A stretch of 64,000 nt of DNA from the NCBI RefSeq assembly GCF_915403165.1, contig NZ_OU659204.1, positions 248,001 to 312,000 on the forward strand, given 5' to 3'. The position numbers and the translations under genes were made by a program. This DNA is from Providencia alcalifaciens (lineage in GTDB: Bacteria > Pseudomonadota > Gammaproteobacteria > Enterobacterales > Enterobacteriaceae). Numbering within the stretch: position 1 is the first letter of the stretch; each line of letters begins with the position of its first letter. Of the stretch, positions 1 to 8,190 are shown piece after piece. The notes below the pieces were generated by a model, which saw only the letters and a list, made by a program, of their open reading frames with translations, ran no database searches and had not been told where the DNA came from.

Positions 1-870
1 GTAAGCATATGATTCGTGGTGTTCAATGGCATCACCCGCTATATTTTTAGGGGGCAGAGCTTGAAGCATCTTGGTGATGAGTGTTTTGCCCCCAACTTTA
101 CCGGTAGTGTAATTTTCACCCCATTTCATTAAATCGAGGACATTCGAATGAATGGCTCCATCCCCTGTTTGGGTCCACAAACTTTCGCTTAATTGATAGC
201 CGCATTCAGGATTTGAGCGATAACCTCGAGCAATCACGGTATGTACAGGATATGAATCCACGATGAAGGTGCTATTCATTTGTAAGGGCTCAAAAATATA
301 TTGTTGAGCAAATTCACGATAACTTTGTCCACTGATGCGCTCAATCATAATGGAGAGTAAAAAATACCCCGTATTACAATAATCAAATTGTGTTCCGATA
401 GGGTAAATGGGGTTAGGAAAAGCAATTAAATCTGCCAAACTCTCCTCTGGCCCCAGTGCGTCAAAATAACCTCTACCCTTATCTAGAGCCAGTTCAATAT
501 AATCCACCATTCCACTGATGTGATAAATCAAATCTTGGATCGTAATTCCATTCGTGTATTCAGGTAACTCAGGGATATATTTCGTAATTGGGTCATTCAA
601 AGAAAGCTTGCCATTTTGCTCTAATAGTAGAATAGAAAACGCAGTGAATTGCTTCGATACCGAAGCTAAATTAAAAATAGTATCGACTGTTAGTGCTTCT
701 TTTTTTTCAAGATCAGCGAATCCAAGGCTACCGGAATAAGATTTACCCTGATCAAATTTTGCCATGTAAGTAAAGCCAGGGCCATCCGTATTAAATTGCT
801 GTTCCCATGCTAAAAGTTTTTGTTTCGTATTATTAAATATTATGTTCTCTCGGCTTGCAGAAATACCCAC
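1..870 (-). CDS. Serine hydrolase of the class C beta-lactamase / penicillin-binding family (3' end cut off)
   Basis: The frame reads open for 290 codons from a GTG at 870 to the window edge, so the C-terminus is missing. The start is set by an in-frame TAA just upstream (874-876) and an AAGG ribosome site about 5 bases before the GTG. The S-x-x-K nucleophile motif is S-V-S-K at residues 70-73 and the Y-x-N motif is Y-C-N at 164-166. Both are typical of esterase/DD-peptidase/AmpC-like folds. The K-T-G box would lie beyond the edge. No signal peptide is visible, so a cytosolic hydrolase or esterase is more likely than a true periplasmic beta-lactamase. The substrate cannot be told. It is a different protein from the AmpC encoded at 32.3 kb. 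Confidence 0.85.
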   Translation of the reverse strand, partial: MGISASRENIIFNNTKQKLLAWEQQFNTDGPGFTYMAKFDQGKSYSGSLGFADLEKKEALTVDTIFNLASVSKQFTAFSILLLEQNGKLSLNDPITKYIPELPEYTNGITIQDLIYHISGMVDYIELALDKGRGYFDALGPEESLADLIAFPNPIYPIGTQFDYCNTGYFLLSIMIERISGQSYREFAQQYIFEPLQMNSTFIVDSYPVHTVIARGYRSNPECGYQLSESLWTQTGDGAIHSNVLDLMKWGENYTTGKVGGKTLITKMLQALPPKNIAGDAIEHHESYAY

Positions 871-927
871 TTTTTACCTTCTTACTCGTTAGCTAAAAAT
901 ATTAGACTCAGTACATGAAATTAAATG

Positions 928-956
928 GCTGCCATGTATAGCAGTTACACGGCAGC
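928..956 (-). terminator. Hairpin between alkA and the serine hydrolase gene
   Basis: GCTGCC (928-933) pairs with GGCAGC (951-956), with a partly paired interior. It lies downstream of alkA and about 60 bases upstream of the hydrolase GTG on the same strand. It could end the alkA transcript or be a leader structure. The following T-rich stretch is weak. Confidence 0.35.
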
Positions 957-1080
957 TTAAGTTTTAAAGAATTTATTTATTCTCTTAGATAAATCGAAAT
1001 AGTAATGCTACATCTTCAAGCTAACTTTAAGTCAACCTTAATTTTTGATATCTAAGGTAGGTGAAAACATGATTATTTGT

Positions 1081-1998
1081 TTAATAACCCGCAGCGGATT
1101 GGCTGCGCCAAAGATGAGCGGCAACCAGTGCTCGCCACGGTGCAAATTGGGCTAACCATTGTTGGGTTTCTTTCGCGGACGGTTGCGCATCTTGGGCTAA
1201 TAAGGTTTGTAGATTGCGCCGCACGGCAACATCCCCATGTAGGGAGCCATCTAAGTAATTAAATCCGCGCAGCAATCCATAACTTACTGTCCAAGGTCCA
1301 ATACCTTTGATAGCTAGCAATTTTTCGGTGACATCATGGACGTTTTCAGGGGTAACGGCGTTGTCTAGGTCTAATTCACCCGCTTGAATAGCGTCACAAA
1401 GCCCGCGTAAGGCGATGATTTTTCCAAGAGAAAAACCCGCTTGTCGTAAAATTTCATCGTTCACATTGATGACTGAGGCGACGGTGGGAAAGCACCAAAT
1501 TCCTGATGAATGCTGCTGCCCGACAGCTTGAATAAAACGTCGGCGGATGGCAATGGCGGCAAGAACACTAATCTGCTGGCCGATAATTGCCCATACGAGC
1601 GCTTCAAAAGTAGTGGCTGATTGATACACTCGCACACCTCGCTGTGGTGTAATCAGTTTACCGAGTATTGGGTGGGTAAGGTATTTTTCTTCAAATTGCT
1701 CAACGGGTTGATTCAATCCGAGTAAATGAATCGCAAGCGTGTGTAGCTCATTTAAGGAAGGCGAGGTTTCTGTATTATCAACATCAAGCTGCAATATTGC
1801 TTGTTTATTGTCAGTGGCTTGGTCGTTAATGGATAGGCGAATTTGCGCAGCACGTTCCTGCCAGATAACCCCTTTGCGCAAGGTGTTTTTTTCAACAATC
1901 TCGGCGATATTTTGCGGATCCCGCAAGTGAAAGGCAAAAAAATCATCAATACGGTAATGAAGTGGCAGTGATATAGAAACGGATTGCGTTGATGCCAT
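1081..1998 (-). CDS. alkA: DNA-3-methyladenine glycosylase II (AlkA)
   Basis: Monofunctional base-excision-repair glycosylase that removes alkylated purines (and O2-alkyl pyrimidines) from DNA. It has 305 residues against 282 in E. coli. The order is an N-terminal AlkA domain (about 1-115), the helical HhH-GPD core, a helix-hairpin-helix with the signature KGIGPWTVSYGLLRG, and the catalytic Asp at residue 256 in L-H-G-D-V. The F-A-P-W-R-A segment near the C-terminus matches the conserved active-site region of E. coli AlkA. It stands alone, divergent from the DUF2569 cassette. I saw no convincing Ada box, so adaptive-response control cannot be claimed. ATG start with a purine-rich AGAAGAAG site upstream. 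Confidence 0.9.
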   Translation of the reverse strand: MASTQSVSISLPLHYRIDDFFAFHLRDPQNIAEIVEKNTLRKGVIWQERAAQIRLSINDQATDNKQAILQLDVDNTETSPSLNELHTLAIHLLGLNQPVEQFEEKYLTHPILGKLITPQRGVRVYQSATTFEALVWAIIGQQISVLAAIAIRRRFIQAVGQQHSSGIWCFPTVASVINVNDEILRQAGFSLGKIIALRGLCDAIQAGELDLDNAVTPENVHDVTEKLLAIKGIGPWTVSYGLLRGFNYLDGSLHGDVAVRRNLQTLLAQDAQPSAKETQQWLAQFAPWRALVAAHLWRSQSAAGY

Positions 1999-2208
1999 AG
2001 TTCGTCTTCTTCTGATTTATACTCATTTTTGGTTAAATTTTGACAAAAAACGTCAAGCGCTACATTTTTAGCCGTTAGAGTATGTTAGCTTAGCAAAAAG
2101 GTGATTCAGATAATCATGTGCTAATTTAACTTGCTCATACCTATTCAGCAAATTCTTGCGCAAGTCGGTGAGCAGATTAACTGCATAAATTAAATCAAGG
2201 ATGTGAAG

Positions 2209-2706
2209 ATGAGCGCAGAAAATAATGAAATGCACCCTGTACCAAAGCCTAAGCCTGAATTAAATGGCATCGGTGGATGGTTAATTCTTCCCTTACTTGG
2301 GGTGATTTTCTCGGCACTATTTATGCCGTTTAGACTTTGGCATCATAATCAAGAAGTGATTGAATACTGGAGCGAATTGACGTCACCGGGTTCAGACTAT
2401 TTCGTACCGCTATTCAAAGAATTGATATATTTTGAAGTGGTTGGTAACGCGATTATTTACGGTACAATTCTGTATCTTTGTTATCTTTTTTTCACTAAGA
2501 AAAAATTAATTATTAAGGTGTATGCCTTTTTTCAAATTTTTTCATTGGCTGTGATGATTTTTGATTTGGTGCTCGCCAATCAATTGTTAGACCTCGAAAT
2601 AGATTCCAATGATATTCGTGAATTGATACGAGGATTATTTGGTTGCTTCGTCTGGGTGCCTTACTTTTTTGTCTCTGTGCGTGTTCGCAATACGTTTATT
2701 AATTAG
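2209..2706 (+). CDS. DUF2569 inner-membrane protein, copy 1
   Basis: Small integral membrane protein of about 165 residues with the DUF2569 signature: an N-terminal G-I-G-G-W-L-I-L-P motif opening the first membrane helix and a C-terminal W-V-P-Y-F-x-x-S-x-R-V-x-x-T-F motif. About four hydrophobic segments are visible. The family has no established function. A GTG at 2203 is also in frame, but AAGGA at 2197-2201 sits 7 bases before the ATG at 2209, which I prefer. It heads a three-gene, same-strand cassette with a DUF488 gene and a second DUF2569 gene. Confidence 0.8.
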   Translation: MSAENNEMHPVPKPKPELNGIGGWLILPLLGVIFSALFMPFRLWHHNQEVIEYWSELTSPGSDYFVPLFKELIYFEVVGNAIIYGTILYLCYLFFTKKKLIIKVYAFFQIFSLAVMIFDLVLANQLLDLEIDSNDIRELIRGLFGCFVWVPYFFVSVRVRNTFIN

Positions 2707-2734
2707 TGAACCCCAATGATCGTGGAGCCTGCTG

Positions 2735-3094
2735 ATGATTTACTGTAAACGAGTCTATGACCCTTGTAGCCCTCAGGATGGTTATCGCATTTTGGTGGAT
2801 AGGCTGTGGCCTCGAGGGATCAAAAAGGTGGATCTGCAGTGTGATGAATGGAATAAAGCGGTCGCGCCCTCCAATGAATTGCGCAAATGGTTTCACCAAC
2901 ATACTGACCAGTTTGAGCAGTTTGTGACGCAATATCAGCAAGAACTTCAGCAAAGTGATGAATGGCACGCCGTATTTGCGAAAGCGCAGCAAGGTGATAT
3001 CACATTGTTATACAGCGCCAAAGATACGCAACATAATCAGGCATTGGTATTGAAAGCATTTATTGACGAAAAACTCAAAGAACATAAAGAATAA
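2735..3094 (+). CDS. DUF488 family protein (YeaO-like)
   Basis: A compact 119-residue soluble protein with the DUF488/YeaO hallmarks: I-Y-x-K-R-V-Y-D near the N-terminus, the D-G-x-R-I-L-V-D-R-L-W-P-R-G block at about 15-28, a following K-W-F-x-H region, and a hydrophobic T-L-L-Y-S-A-K-D strand near the C-terminus. The family is widespread and has no biochemically settled role. GGAG lies 7 bases before the ATG. It sits 28 bases after the first DUF2569 gene and 14 bases before the second, which suggests one transcript. Confidence 0.85.
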   Translation: MIYCKRVYDPCSPQDGYRILVDRLWPRGIKKVDLQCDEWNKAVAPSNELRKWFHQHTDQFEQFVTQYQQELQQSDEWHAVFAKAQQGDITLLYSAKDTQHNQALVLKAFIDEKLKEHKE

Positions 3095-3108
3095 AAAAGG
3101 TTATCACT

Positions 3109-3639
3109 ATGGATGTAAATTTATCATCTAACCCCGAATCATTACCCGCGGCTCAAATACCTGTGCAGAGTCATAGTAAACCTCAAAAATCCCTCCAAGG
3201 GATTGGTGGCTGGCTTATTTTACCTCTGCTAGGTCAGCTGTATATGCTGGGGAATTTGATCAAAATGATGGTGAATGATATTGCTGAGGTTCAAGGTGCT
3301 TGGTCATTGGCAACGAACCCAGCATCGGACTTTTATATGTCAGGATTTGCCTCTGGTTTTTATGCTGTGCAGCTCAGCCTTGGGGTAATTATCGCATTAA
3401 TGGTGGGGTCATTTATTGCGGTATTTAAAAAGAAATCCATGGTTAAGTGGCTATTTATCATTACGATGATGCTCTATGTTGCGGTGATTGGTGCCTCACG
3501 CATCGCTTTTCCCGTCGCGTTTCACCTCGAAATCGACTATAGCTACATTACTAGCTTTTTTAATGGCAGCTTTTATTGCTTGATTTGGGTTCCCTATTTT
3601 CTGGTTTCTGCCCGCATTAAAAATACCTTTGTGAATTAA
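3109..3639 (+). CDS. DUF2569 inner-membrane protein, copy 2
   Basis: 176 residues, paralogous to the protein at 2.2 kb. It has the same G-I-G-G-W-L-I-L-P-L-L-G opening after a hydrophilic, proline-rich N-terminus of about 30 residues, and the same W-V-P-Y-F-L-V-S-A-R-I-K-N-T-F-V-N ending. Four hydrophobic helices are evident. The two copies flank the DUF488 gene and look like a duplication that has since diverged. Function unknown. A terminator-like hairpin follows directly. Confidence 0.8.
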   Translation: MDVNLSSNPESLPAAQIPVQSHSKPQKSLQGIGGWLILPLLGQLYMLGNLIKMMVNDIAEVQGAWSLATNPASDFYMSGFASGFYAVQLSLGVIIALMVGSFIAVFKKKSMVKWLFIITMMLYVAVIGASRIAFPVAFHLEIDYSYITSFFNGSFYCLIWVPYFLVSARIKNTFVN

Positions 3640-3643
3640 GAAA

Positions 3644-3662
3644 GGGCTGCGAAACACAGCCC
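3644..3662 (+). terminator. Hairpin closing the DUF2569/DUF488 cassette
   Basis: GGGCTG (3644-3649) pairs with CAGCCC (3657-3662) around a 7-base loop and is followed by GTACAGTTTATTT. It lies between the convergent cassette and the ABC-F gene and may serve both strands. Confidence 0.6.
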
Positions 3663-3683
3663 GTACAGTTTATTTAATCTTTA

Positions 3684-5267
3684 TTAACTGCCTAGTTGTA
3701 AATCATGGGTAATATTGCACTGCTCCACAAATGCTTCATCATGAGAAACCAGTAGCAGCGTCCCTTGGTAATCCCGTAATAGCCCTTCTAATAGCTGTTT
3801 TGAATCTAAATCTAAGTGATTGTCTGGCTCATCGAGCAGTAAAACGGCGGGAGGATGAGGGCTATGCGTCAGAGCTAGCAGCGTCGCTTTGAGTTGCTCA
3901 CCACCGCTGAGCTGGCCCAACGGCAGTAACGATTTATCCCCTCGAATACGTAACATACCCAACTGAGTGCGCCACTGCTCTACGGAAATCGCTGGCTGAT
4001 ATTGATAGAGAGCCTCGGCAACCGGTAACGATTTATCCAAAAGATTCAGATGTTGATCTAAATAGCAAAAAGCACCGCTGATGCGAGATTCCCCAGAAAG
4101 TGCCTGCAACTTATTTGCCAACACTTTCAATAGGGTGGATTTCCCAGAGCCATTGCGTCCTTGAATATGCCAATGTTCACCGCTATAAGCGGTAAATGAG
4201 AGTGGCGCAGTTTGCCCATAAGGGAGTTTCAGTTGGGAGACAAAAATGCGCATTTTTCCGCCTTCGCTTTGGTAATTGAGTACCATTTTTTGAGGCTGAA
4301 TATGGCTGACTTTGTCTTGATTCTGCTGATGTTGATGTTGTAATTCGCCTAATACTCGCTGATGACGCTCTGCCACATTGGATTGCCTTTTTTCGGCTCG
4401 GTTTTTCTGCATATCGAGCAACAGTAAGGATTGAGAACCACCATAGCGAATATTTTCACCTTGCTTGCGTCGTTGAGCGGCTTTTTGTAGGGTGGCTTGC
4501 TGCTGTTTTTTCTCTTGGCGGATCTGTTTTTCAAGTTGTTCGCCTTCGGCTTCAATAGCATTGATAGCAAAGGTTTTTTGCTCATCATACAGGGTGTAAT
4601 TTCCGCCGTATTCCACTAAGCCTTTGTCGGTTAATTCAAAAATAGCATCCATTTTTTCAAGAAGATGCCGGTTATGGCTGATGACTAAACAGCCGGCTTT
4701 GTGCTGACTGAGTTTTTCACTTAGCCATTGGCGTCCTTGTTGGTCAAGGTGGTTGTCGGGTTCGTCGAGCAAAAGAAAATGGTCAGGATGTAAAAATGCA
4801 CGACATAGCGCTAAGCGAGTGCGTTCACCGCCACTCAGTTGTTCAATAGGGATATCCATTGATGCCGTTAGCTGTGCAGACGCTAACAGCATTTCCCATG
4901 TTGCGGGCAGATGCCAATTATCTTCCGTTAGCTCGAAATCGGTCATGGTGCCGTGACCTTGTTCAATGCGCGAAAAGGCTTGCCAAAGTACATCAATACC
5001 TAGCGCTTGAGCAATAGTGTCGCCCGTTAAGCGGTTGAGTTGATCCACATGAATTATTGGCAAATGCCAATCAACTTTGCCGTGAGTGGGAGTGAGTTGC
5101 TGGGCAAGTAATCGCATTAACACGGATTTTCCACGACCATTGTGACCAATCAGCGCATTTTTTTGGCTAAATAAGCTACCACCCAATGGCGGAAAGAGTG
5201 CGGTTTGGTCGAACTCGATAGTTAATTGTGAAAAATGGCACGCGAGAGCTGGATTAGCTATTGTCAT
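3684..5267 (-). CDS. ABC-F family ATPase (soluble, duplicated ABC)
   Basis: Two ABC nucleotide-binding domains in one chain and no membrane segment. The first has Walker A G-H-N-G-R-G-K-S (from about residue 41), signature L-S-G-G-E-R-T-R and Walker B L-L-L-D-E-P-D-N-H. The second has G-R-N-G-S-G-K-S, L-S-G-G-E-Q-L-K and L-L-L-D-E-P-D-N-H-L-D. A charged, Gln/Lys-rich linker of roughly 90 residues joins them, as in ABC-F proteins that act on the ribosomal E-site. Members are translation factors or ribosome-protection antibiotic-resistance proteins, and the sequence alone does not say which. The open frame extends to a TTG at 5279, but GGAGG sits 5 bases before the ATG at 5267, giving 527 residues. 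Confidence 0.85.
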   Translation of the reverse strand: MTIANPALACHFSQLTIEFDQTALFPPLGGSLFSQKNALIGHNGRGKSVLMRLLAQQLTPTHGKVDWHLPIIHVDQLNRLTGDTIAQALGIDVLWQAFSRIEQGHGTMTDFELTEDNWHLPATWEMLLASAQLTASMDIPIEQLSGGERTRLALCRAFLHPDHFLLLDEPDNHLDQQGRQWLSEKLSQHKAGCLVISHNRHLLEKMDAIFELTDKGLVEYGGNYTLYDEQKTFAINAIEAEGEQLEKQIRQEKKQQQATLQKAAQRRKQGENIRYGGSQSLLLLDMQKNRAEKRQSNVAERHQRVLGELQHQHQQNQDKVSHIQPQKMVLNYQSEGGKMRIFVSQLKLPYGQTAPLSFTAYSGEHWHIQGRNGSGKSTLLKVLANKLQALSGESRISGAFCYLDQHLNLLDKSLPVAEALYQYQPAISVEQWRTQLGMLRIRGDKSLLPLGQLSGGEQLKATLLALTHSPHPPAVLLLDEPDNHLDLDSKQLLEGLLRDYQGTLLLVSHDEAFVEQCNITHDLQLGS

Positions 5268-5554
5268 AGAGACCTCCAAATAGAGAGGGCAGACAACGTT
5301 ACGCTATCTTTCGCACGATCATTTTTCGAAGCATGTTTTTTTCAAAAAAGCATATTTCAAAAAAGAAGCGATGAAAACTGTGTCTGCCAAGAACAGAAAA
5401 ATAATGACCTTCAATAAGGCATTGTGGATATTTTCTGGCAGTACTTAGTTCATCGTCGGAAAGGCTCACTTTAGAAGGGGCAAAATTGCGGGTGAATTAT
5501 AAACAGAATTGAGAGGTGGAAGCAAGGTAGATAAATTGAAAAGGGTCTGAAGGT
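5268..5554 (-). promoter_or_regulatory. Long structured leader upstream of the ABC-F gene
   Basis: About 290 noncoding bases precede the ABC-F gene. GGCAGAC (5288-5294) and GTCTGCC (5382-5388) form a long-range inverted repeat enclosing A/T runs that can pair (TTTTTTGAAAAAA type). Inside it, 5299-5334 encodes an 11-residue frame starting M-L-R-K and ending I-A-stop. A TATAAT-like box lies further upstream on the minus strand. This could be an attenuation leader of the kind known for some resistance ABC-F genes. The short frame has no good ribosome site, so the idea is tentative. Confidence 0.35.
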
Positions 5555-5590
5555 AAAAGCGCCAGTCTGTGGGCACAGATAGGCGCTTTT
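5555..5590 (-). terminator. Strong bidirectional terminator after glpD
   Basis: AAAAGCGCC (5555-5563) pairs with GGCGCTTTT (5582-5590), and TCTGTG/CACAGA extend the stem inside with a GG loop. A and T tracts flank both sides, so it can stop glpD transcripts and readthrough from the other direction. Confidence 0.9.
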
Positions 5591-5643
5591 GGTACAACAA
5601 CGAGTTTTTTACGATTCTATCTTACTGCGTATCTCTTGCGAGA

Positions 5644-7146
5644 TTATGCTGTCACAGCCACTTTAGTATGCTCTGCAAGCCATTGTGCAATGTGCTGTTT
5701 CTCAGCGTCGTTCAGCCACATGCCCAATTTGGTACGACGCCAAATCGCATCGTCTAATTCTACAACCCACTCATTTTCGACTAAGTAGCGTAATTCGGCT
5801 TCATAGACGTTTGCGCCGAATGCTTCACCTAAATCAGACAGTGAGTTTGCGCCTGCTAAAATCAACTTACTGTTGCTGCCGTAAGTTCTTGCGTAACGCA
5901 GTGCTAAGCCTTCTGGGAGCCATGGGTAATGCTGGGTTAATACGCGTGCGTAACCATCGCGGTCACAACCTTCGATGTCGCCACCAGGTAATTGACCATT
6001 TTTAGTCCAAGGTCCGCTAGCGTGAGGGTAGTATGCCGCTAATTTACCCACAGCAGCTTCAGCCAGTTTACGGTAAGTGGTTAATTTACCACCGAATACT
6101 GACAGTAATGGCGCTTTACCCTCTTCATCGTGAATATCTAAAGTGTAGTCACGAGTGATAGCTTGCGGAGAGTCAGATTCGTCATCACACAGAGGGCGAA
6201 CACCTGAGTAATCCCACACAACATCTTGCTTAGTAAGCTGTTTTTTGAAGTGGTCGTTATACACTTTTAGCAGATAATTGACTTCGTTTTCGTCAATTTT
6301 CACATCTTTAGGGTCCCCTTTGTACTCAACATCGGTGGTACCGATAATTGAGAATTCATCCATCCAAGGGATCACAAAGACAATTCGGTTATCTTCGTTT
6401 TGCAGGATATACGCTTGTGGTTCATTGTGAGCGCGTGGAACCACGATATGGCTGCCTTTGATCAGACGAATGCCATAAGGAGATTTCAGTTTTAAGCCGT
6501 CATCGAAGAACTCTTTAACCCAAGGCCCCGTAGCGTTGACCAGACCTTTGGCTTTCCAAGTATGAGTTTCGCCAGTACGTAAGTCTTGAGCTTCAACCAC
6601 CCAAAGACCATCTTCACGGTATGCGCGAGTTACTTTTGTACGAGTGCGCACTTCACCGTTTTTACGTACCACTTCTTGAGCGTTCAATACCACTAAACGC
6701 GCATCATCAACCCAACAATCTGAGTATTCGAAACCTTTGGTTAGTTCAGGTTTTAACACAGAGTTTTGGTTGAATTTTAAGCTCTTGCTGCTTGGCAGAC
6801 TAACGCGTTTACCTAAATGATCGTACAGGAACAGACCGATACGGATCATCCAAGCTGGGCGTAAGTGAGGCTGATGAGGTAGACGGAAGCGCATTGGGAA
6901 TGCAATGTGCGGAGCCAGTCGTAATAAGACTTCACGCTCTGCAAGTGCTTCACTCACCAGTCTAAATTCATAATGTTCGAGGTAGCGTAAACCACCGTGG
7001 ATTAGTTTCGAACTGGCAGATGAAGTTGCACTCGCTAAGTCTTGAGATTCAAGCAGCAGTACAGATAATCCACGCCCAGCAGCATCAGCCGCAATACCAG
7101 CGCCGTTGATTCCGCCGCCAATTACAATCAAGTCTTTCGTTTCCAT
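5644..7146 (-). CDS. glpD: Aerobic glycerol-3-phosphate dehydrogenase
   Basis: FAD enzyme at the inner face of the cytoplasmic membrane that oxidises sn-glycerol 3-phosphate to dihydroxyacetone phosphate and passes electrons to ubiquinone. It has 500 residues (E. coli 501). The N-terminal FAD-binding motif G-G-G-I-N-G-A-G-I-A-A-D-A-A-G-R-G starts near residue 10, followed by the conserved S-S-A-S-S-K-L-I-H-G-G-L-R-Y-L segment. The C-terminal glpD cap domain is complete. It follows glpR on the same strand but has its own promoter region with GlpR-like operators and its own terminator. In E. coli glpD is divergent from glpEGR, so the arrangement differs. Confidence 0.97.
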   Translation of the reverse strand: METKDLIVIGGGINGAGIAADAAGRGLSVLLLESQDLASATSSASSKLIHGGLRYLEHYEFRLVSEALAEREVLLRLAPHIAFPMRFRLPHQPHLRPAWMIRIGLFLYDHLGKRVSLPSSKSLKFNQNSVLKPELTKGFEYSDCWVDDARLVVLNAQEVVRKNGEVRTRTKVTRAYREDGLWVVEAQDLRTGETHTWKAKGLVNATGPWVKEFFDDGLKLKSPYGIRLIKGSHIVVPRAHNEPQAYILQNEDNRIVFVIPWMDEFSIIGTTDVEYKGDPKDVKIDENEVNYLLKVYNDHFKKQLTKQDVVWDYSGVRPLCDDESDSPQAITRDYTLDIHDEEGKAPLLSVFGGKLTTYRKLAEAAVGKLAAYYPHASGPWTKNGQLPGGDIEGCDRDGYARVLTQHYPWLPEGLALRYARTYGSNSKLILAGANSLSDLGEAFGANVYEAELRYLVENEWVVELDDAIWRRTKLGMWLNDAEKQHIAQWLAEHTKVAVTA

Positions 7147-7159
7147 GCATCCCCCTGAG

Positions 7160-7199
7160 ATGTTCGAACCATTTTCTATAATGTTCGTTTTCGCTCATT
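7160..7199 (-). promoter_or_regulatory. GlpR operator-like sites upstream of glpD
   Basis: Two ATGTTCG half-sites occur at 7160-7166 and 7181-7187. The second belongs to an imperfect palindrome, AATGTTCG-TTTT-CGCTCATT (7180-7199), close to the known GlpR operator pattern ATGTTCG...CGAACAT. They lie 14-55 bases before the glpD start, where repressor binding would block transcription, and the glpR gene is next door. Confidence 0.7.
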
Positions 7200-7360
7200 T
7201 GATTGTAATCAAATTTTGTACGTCTGCCAACCTGTAATCCATAAAAATAACAAGCGCGTGATGCTAATAACATTTTGTGTATAAATTTAATCTGTTTAAT
7301 AAATTGGCAATATGACAAAGGGATGACAACAGAATGAAAAGAAAGGAAAAAATAAGAATT

Positions 7361-7381
7361 GATGGTAGGCAAGCTACCATC
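7361..7381 (-). terminator. Terminator after glpR
   Basis: GATGGTAG (7361-7368) and CTACCATC (7374-7381) form a perfect 8-bp stem with a 5-base loop. On the minus strand a T-rich stretch follows (about 7341-7357). It separates the glpEGR transcript from glpD. Confidence 0.75.
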
Positions 7382-7404
7382 ATTGGGAAAGTTAAAGCTG
7401 GGGG

Positions 7405-8163
7405 CTAGCAGAGCTCTAATTGAACGTTATGCTGTTCGATAACCTTTAGGATACTGGCTGGAGGTGCTTGGGTGGTAAACAACGTATTGATTAGGTTCAT
7501 ATTACCTAAATTAACCATCGCATTTCGACCAAATTTGGAGTGGTCGGTAACCAACATGACATGGCGAGAGTTTTCAATAATTGCGCGCTTGGTGCGGACT
7601 TCATGATAATCAAACTCAAGCAATGAGCCGTCCATATCAATCCCGCTGATCCCCAGGATGCCGTAATCGAGTCTAAATTGAGAGATAAAGTCGAGGGTGG
7701 CTTCACCGACAATCCCGCCATCACGAGAACGAACTTCACCGCCTGCGAGGATCAAACGAAAATCTTCTTTTCCCATGAGCAATGTGGCGACGTTCAGGTT
7801 GTTGGTCACGACGCGCAGGTTTTTATGATTAACCAATGCGTGAGCGACAGCCTCAGGGGTTGTGCCAATATCAATAAATAGGGTTGCGCCGTCAGGAATT
7901 TGGCTTGCCACACGTTGAGCAATACGCGCTTTTTCCTCAGACCACATGGTTTTGCGGTCATTGTAGGCGGTATTGACGGAACTCGAAGGCAAGGCTGCGC
8001 CACCATGGTGTCGTAGGATTTTATTTTGTTCAGCAAGATCATTGAGGTCTCGGCGAATGGTCTGAGGGCTAACCTCAAACTGTTCGACAAGTTCTTCAGT
8101 ACTGACATATCCCTGAAGACGCACAAGTTCAACAATTGCATCATGTCTCTGGGTTTGTTTCAC
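7405..8163 (-). CDS. glpR: Glycerol-3-phosphate regulon repressor, DeoR family
   Basis: 252-residue repressor (same length as E. coli). The N-terminal DeoR winged helix is plain: Q-R-H-D-A-I-V-E-L-V followed by the recognition helix V-S-P-Q-T-I-R-R-D-L-N-D-L at about residues 30-42. The C-terminal sugar-phosphate sensing domain contains D-I-G-T-T-P-E-A and the V-T-N-N-L-N region. It binds glp operators and is released by glycerol 3-phosphate. It is third in the glpE-glpG-glpR run and ends in a hairpin terminator. GlpR-like sites before glpD are the obvious local target. Confidence 0.95.
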   Translation of the reverse strand: MKQTQRHDAIVELVRLQGYVSTEELVEQFEVSPQTIRRDLNDLAEQNKILRHHGGAALPSSSVNTAYNDRKTMWSEEKARIAQRVASQIPDGATLFIDIGTTPEAVAHALVNHKNLRVVTNNLNVATLLMGKEDFRLILAGGEVRSRDGGIVGEATLDFISQFRLDYGILGISGIDMDGSLLEFDYHEVRTKRAIIENSRHVMLVTDHSKFGRNAMVNLGNMNLINTLFTTQAPPASILKVIEQHNVQLELC

Positions 8164-8190
8164 AGCATTAGCCTCTAATTATAAAATGTT

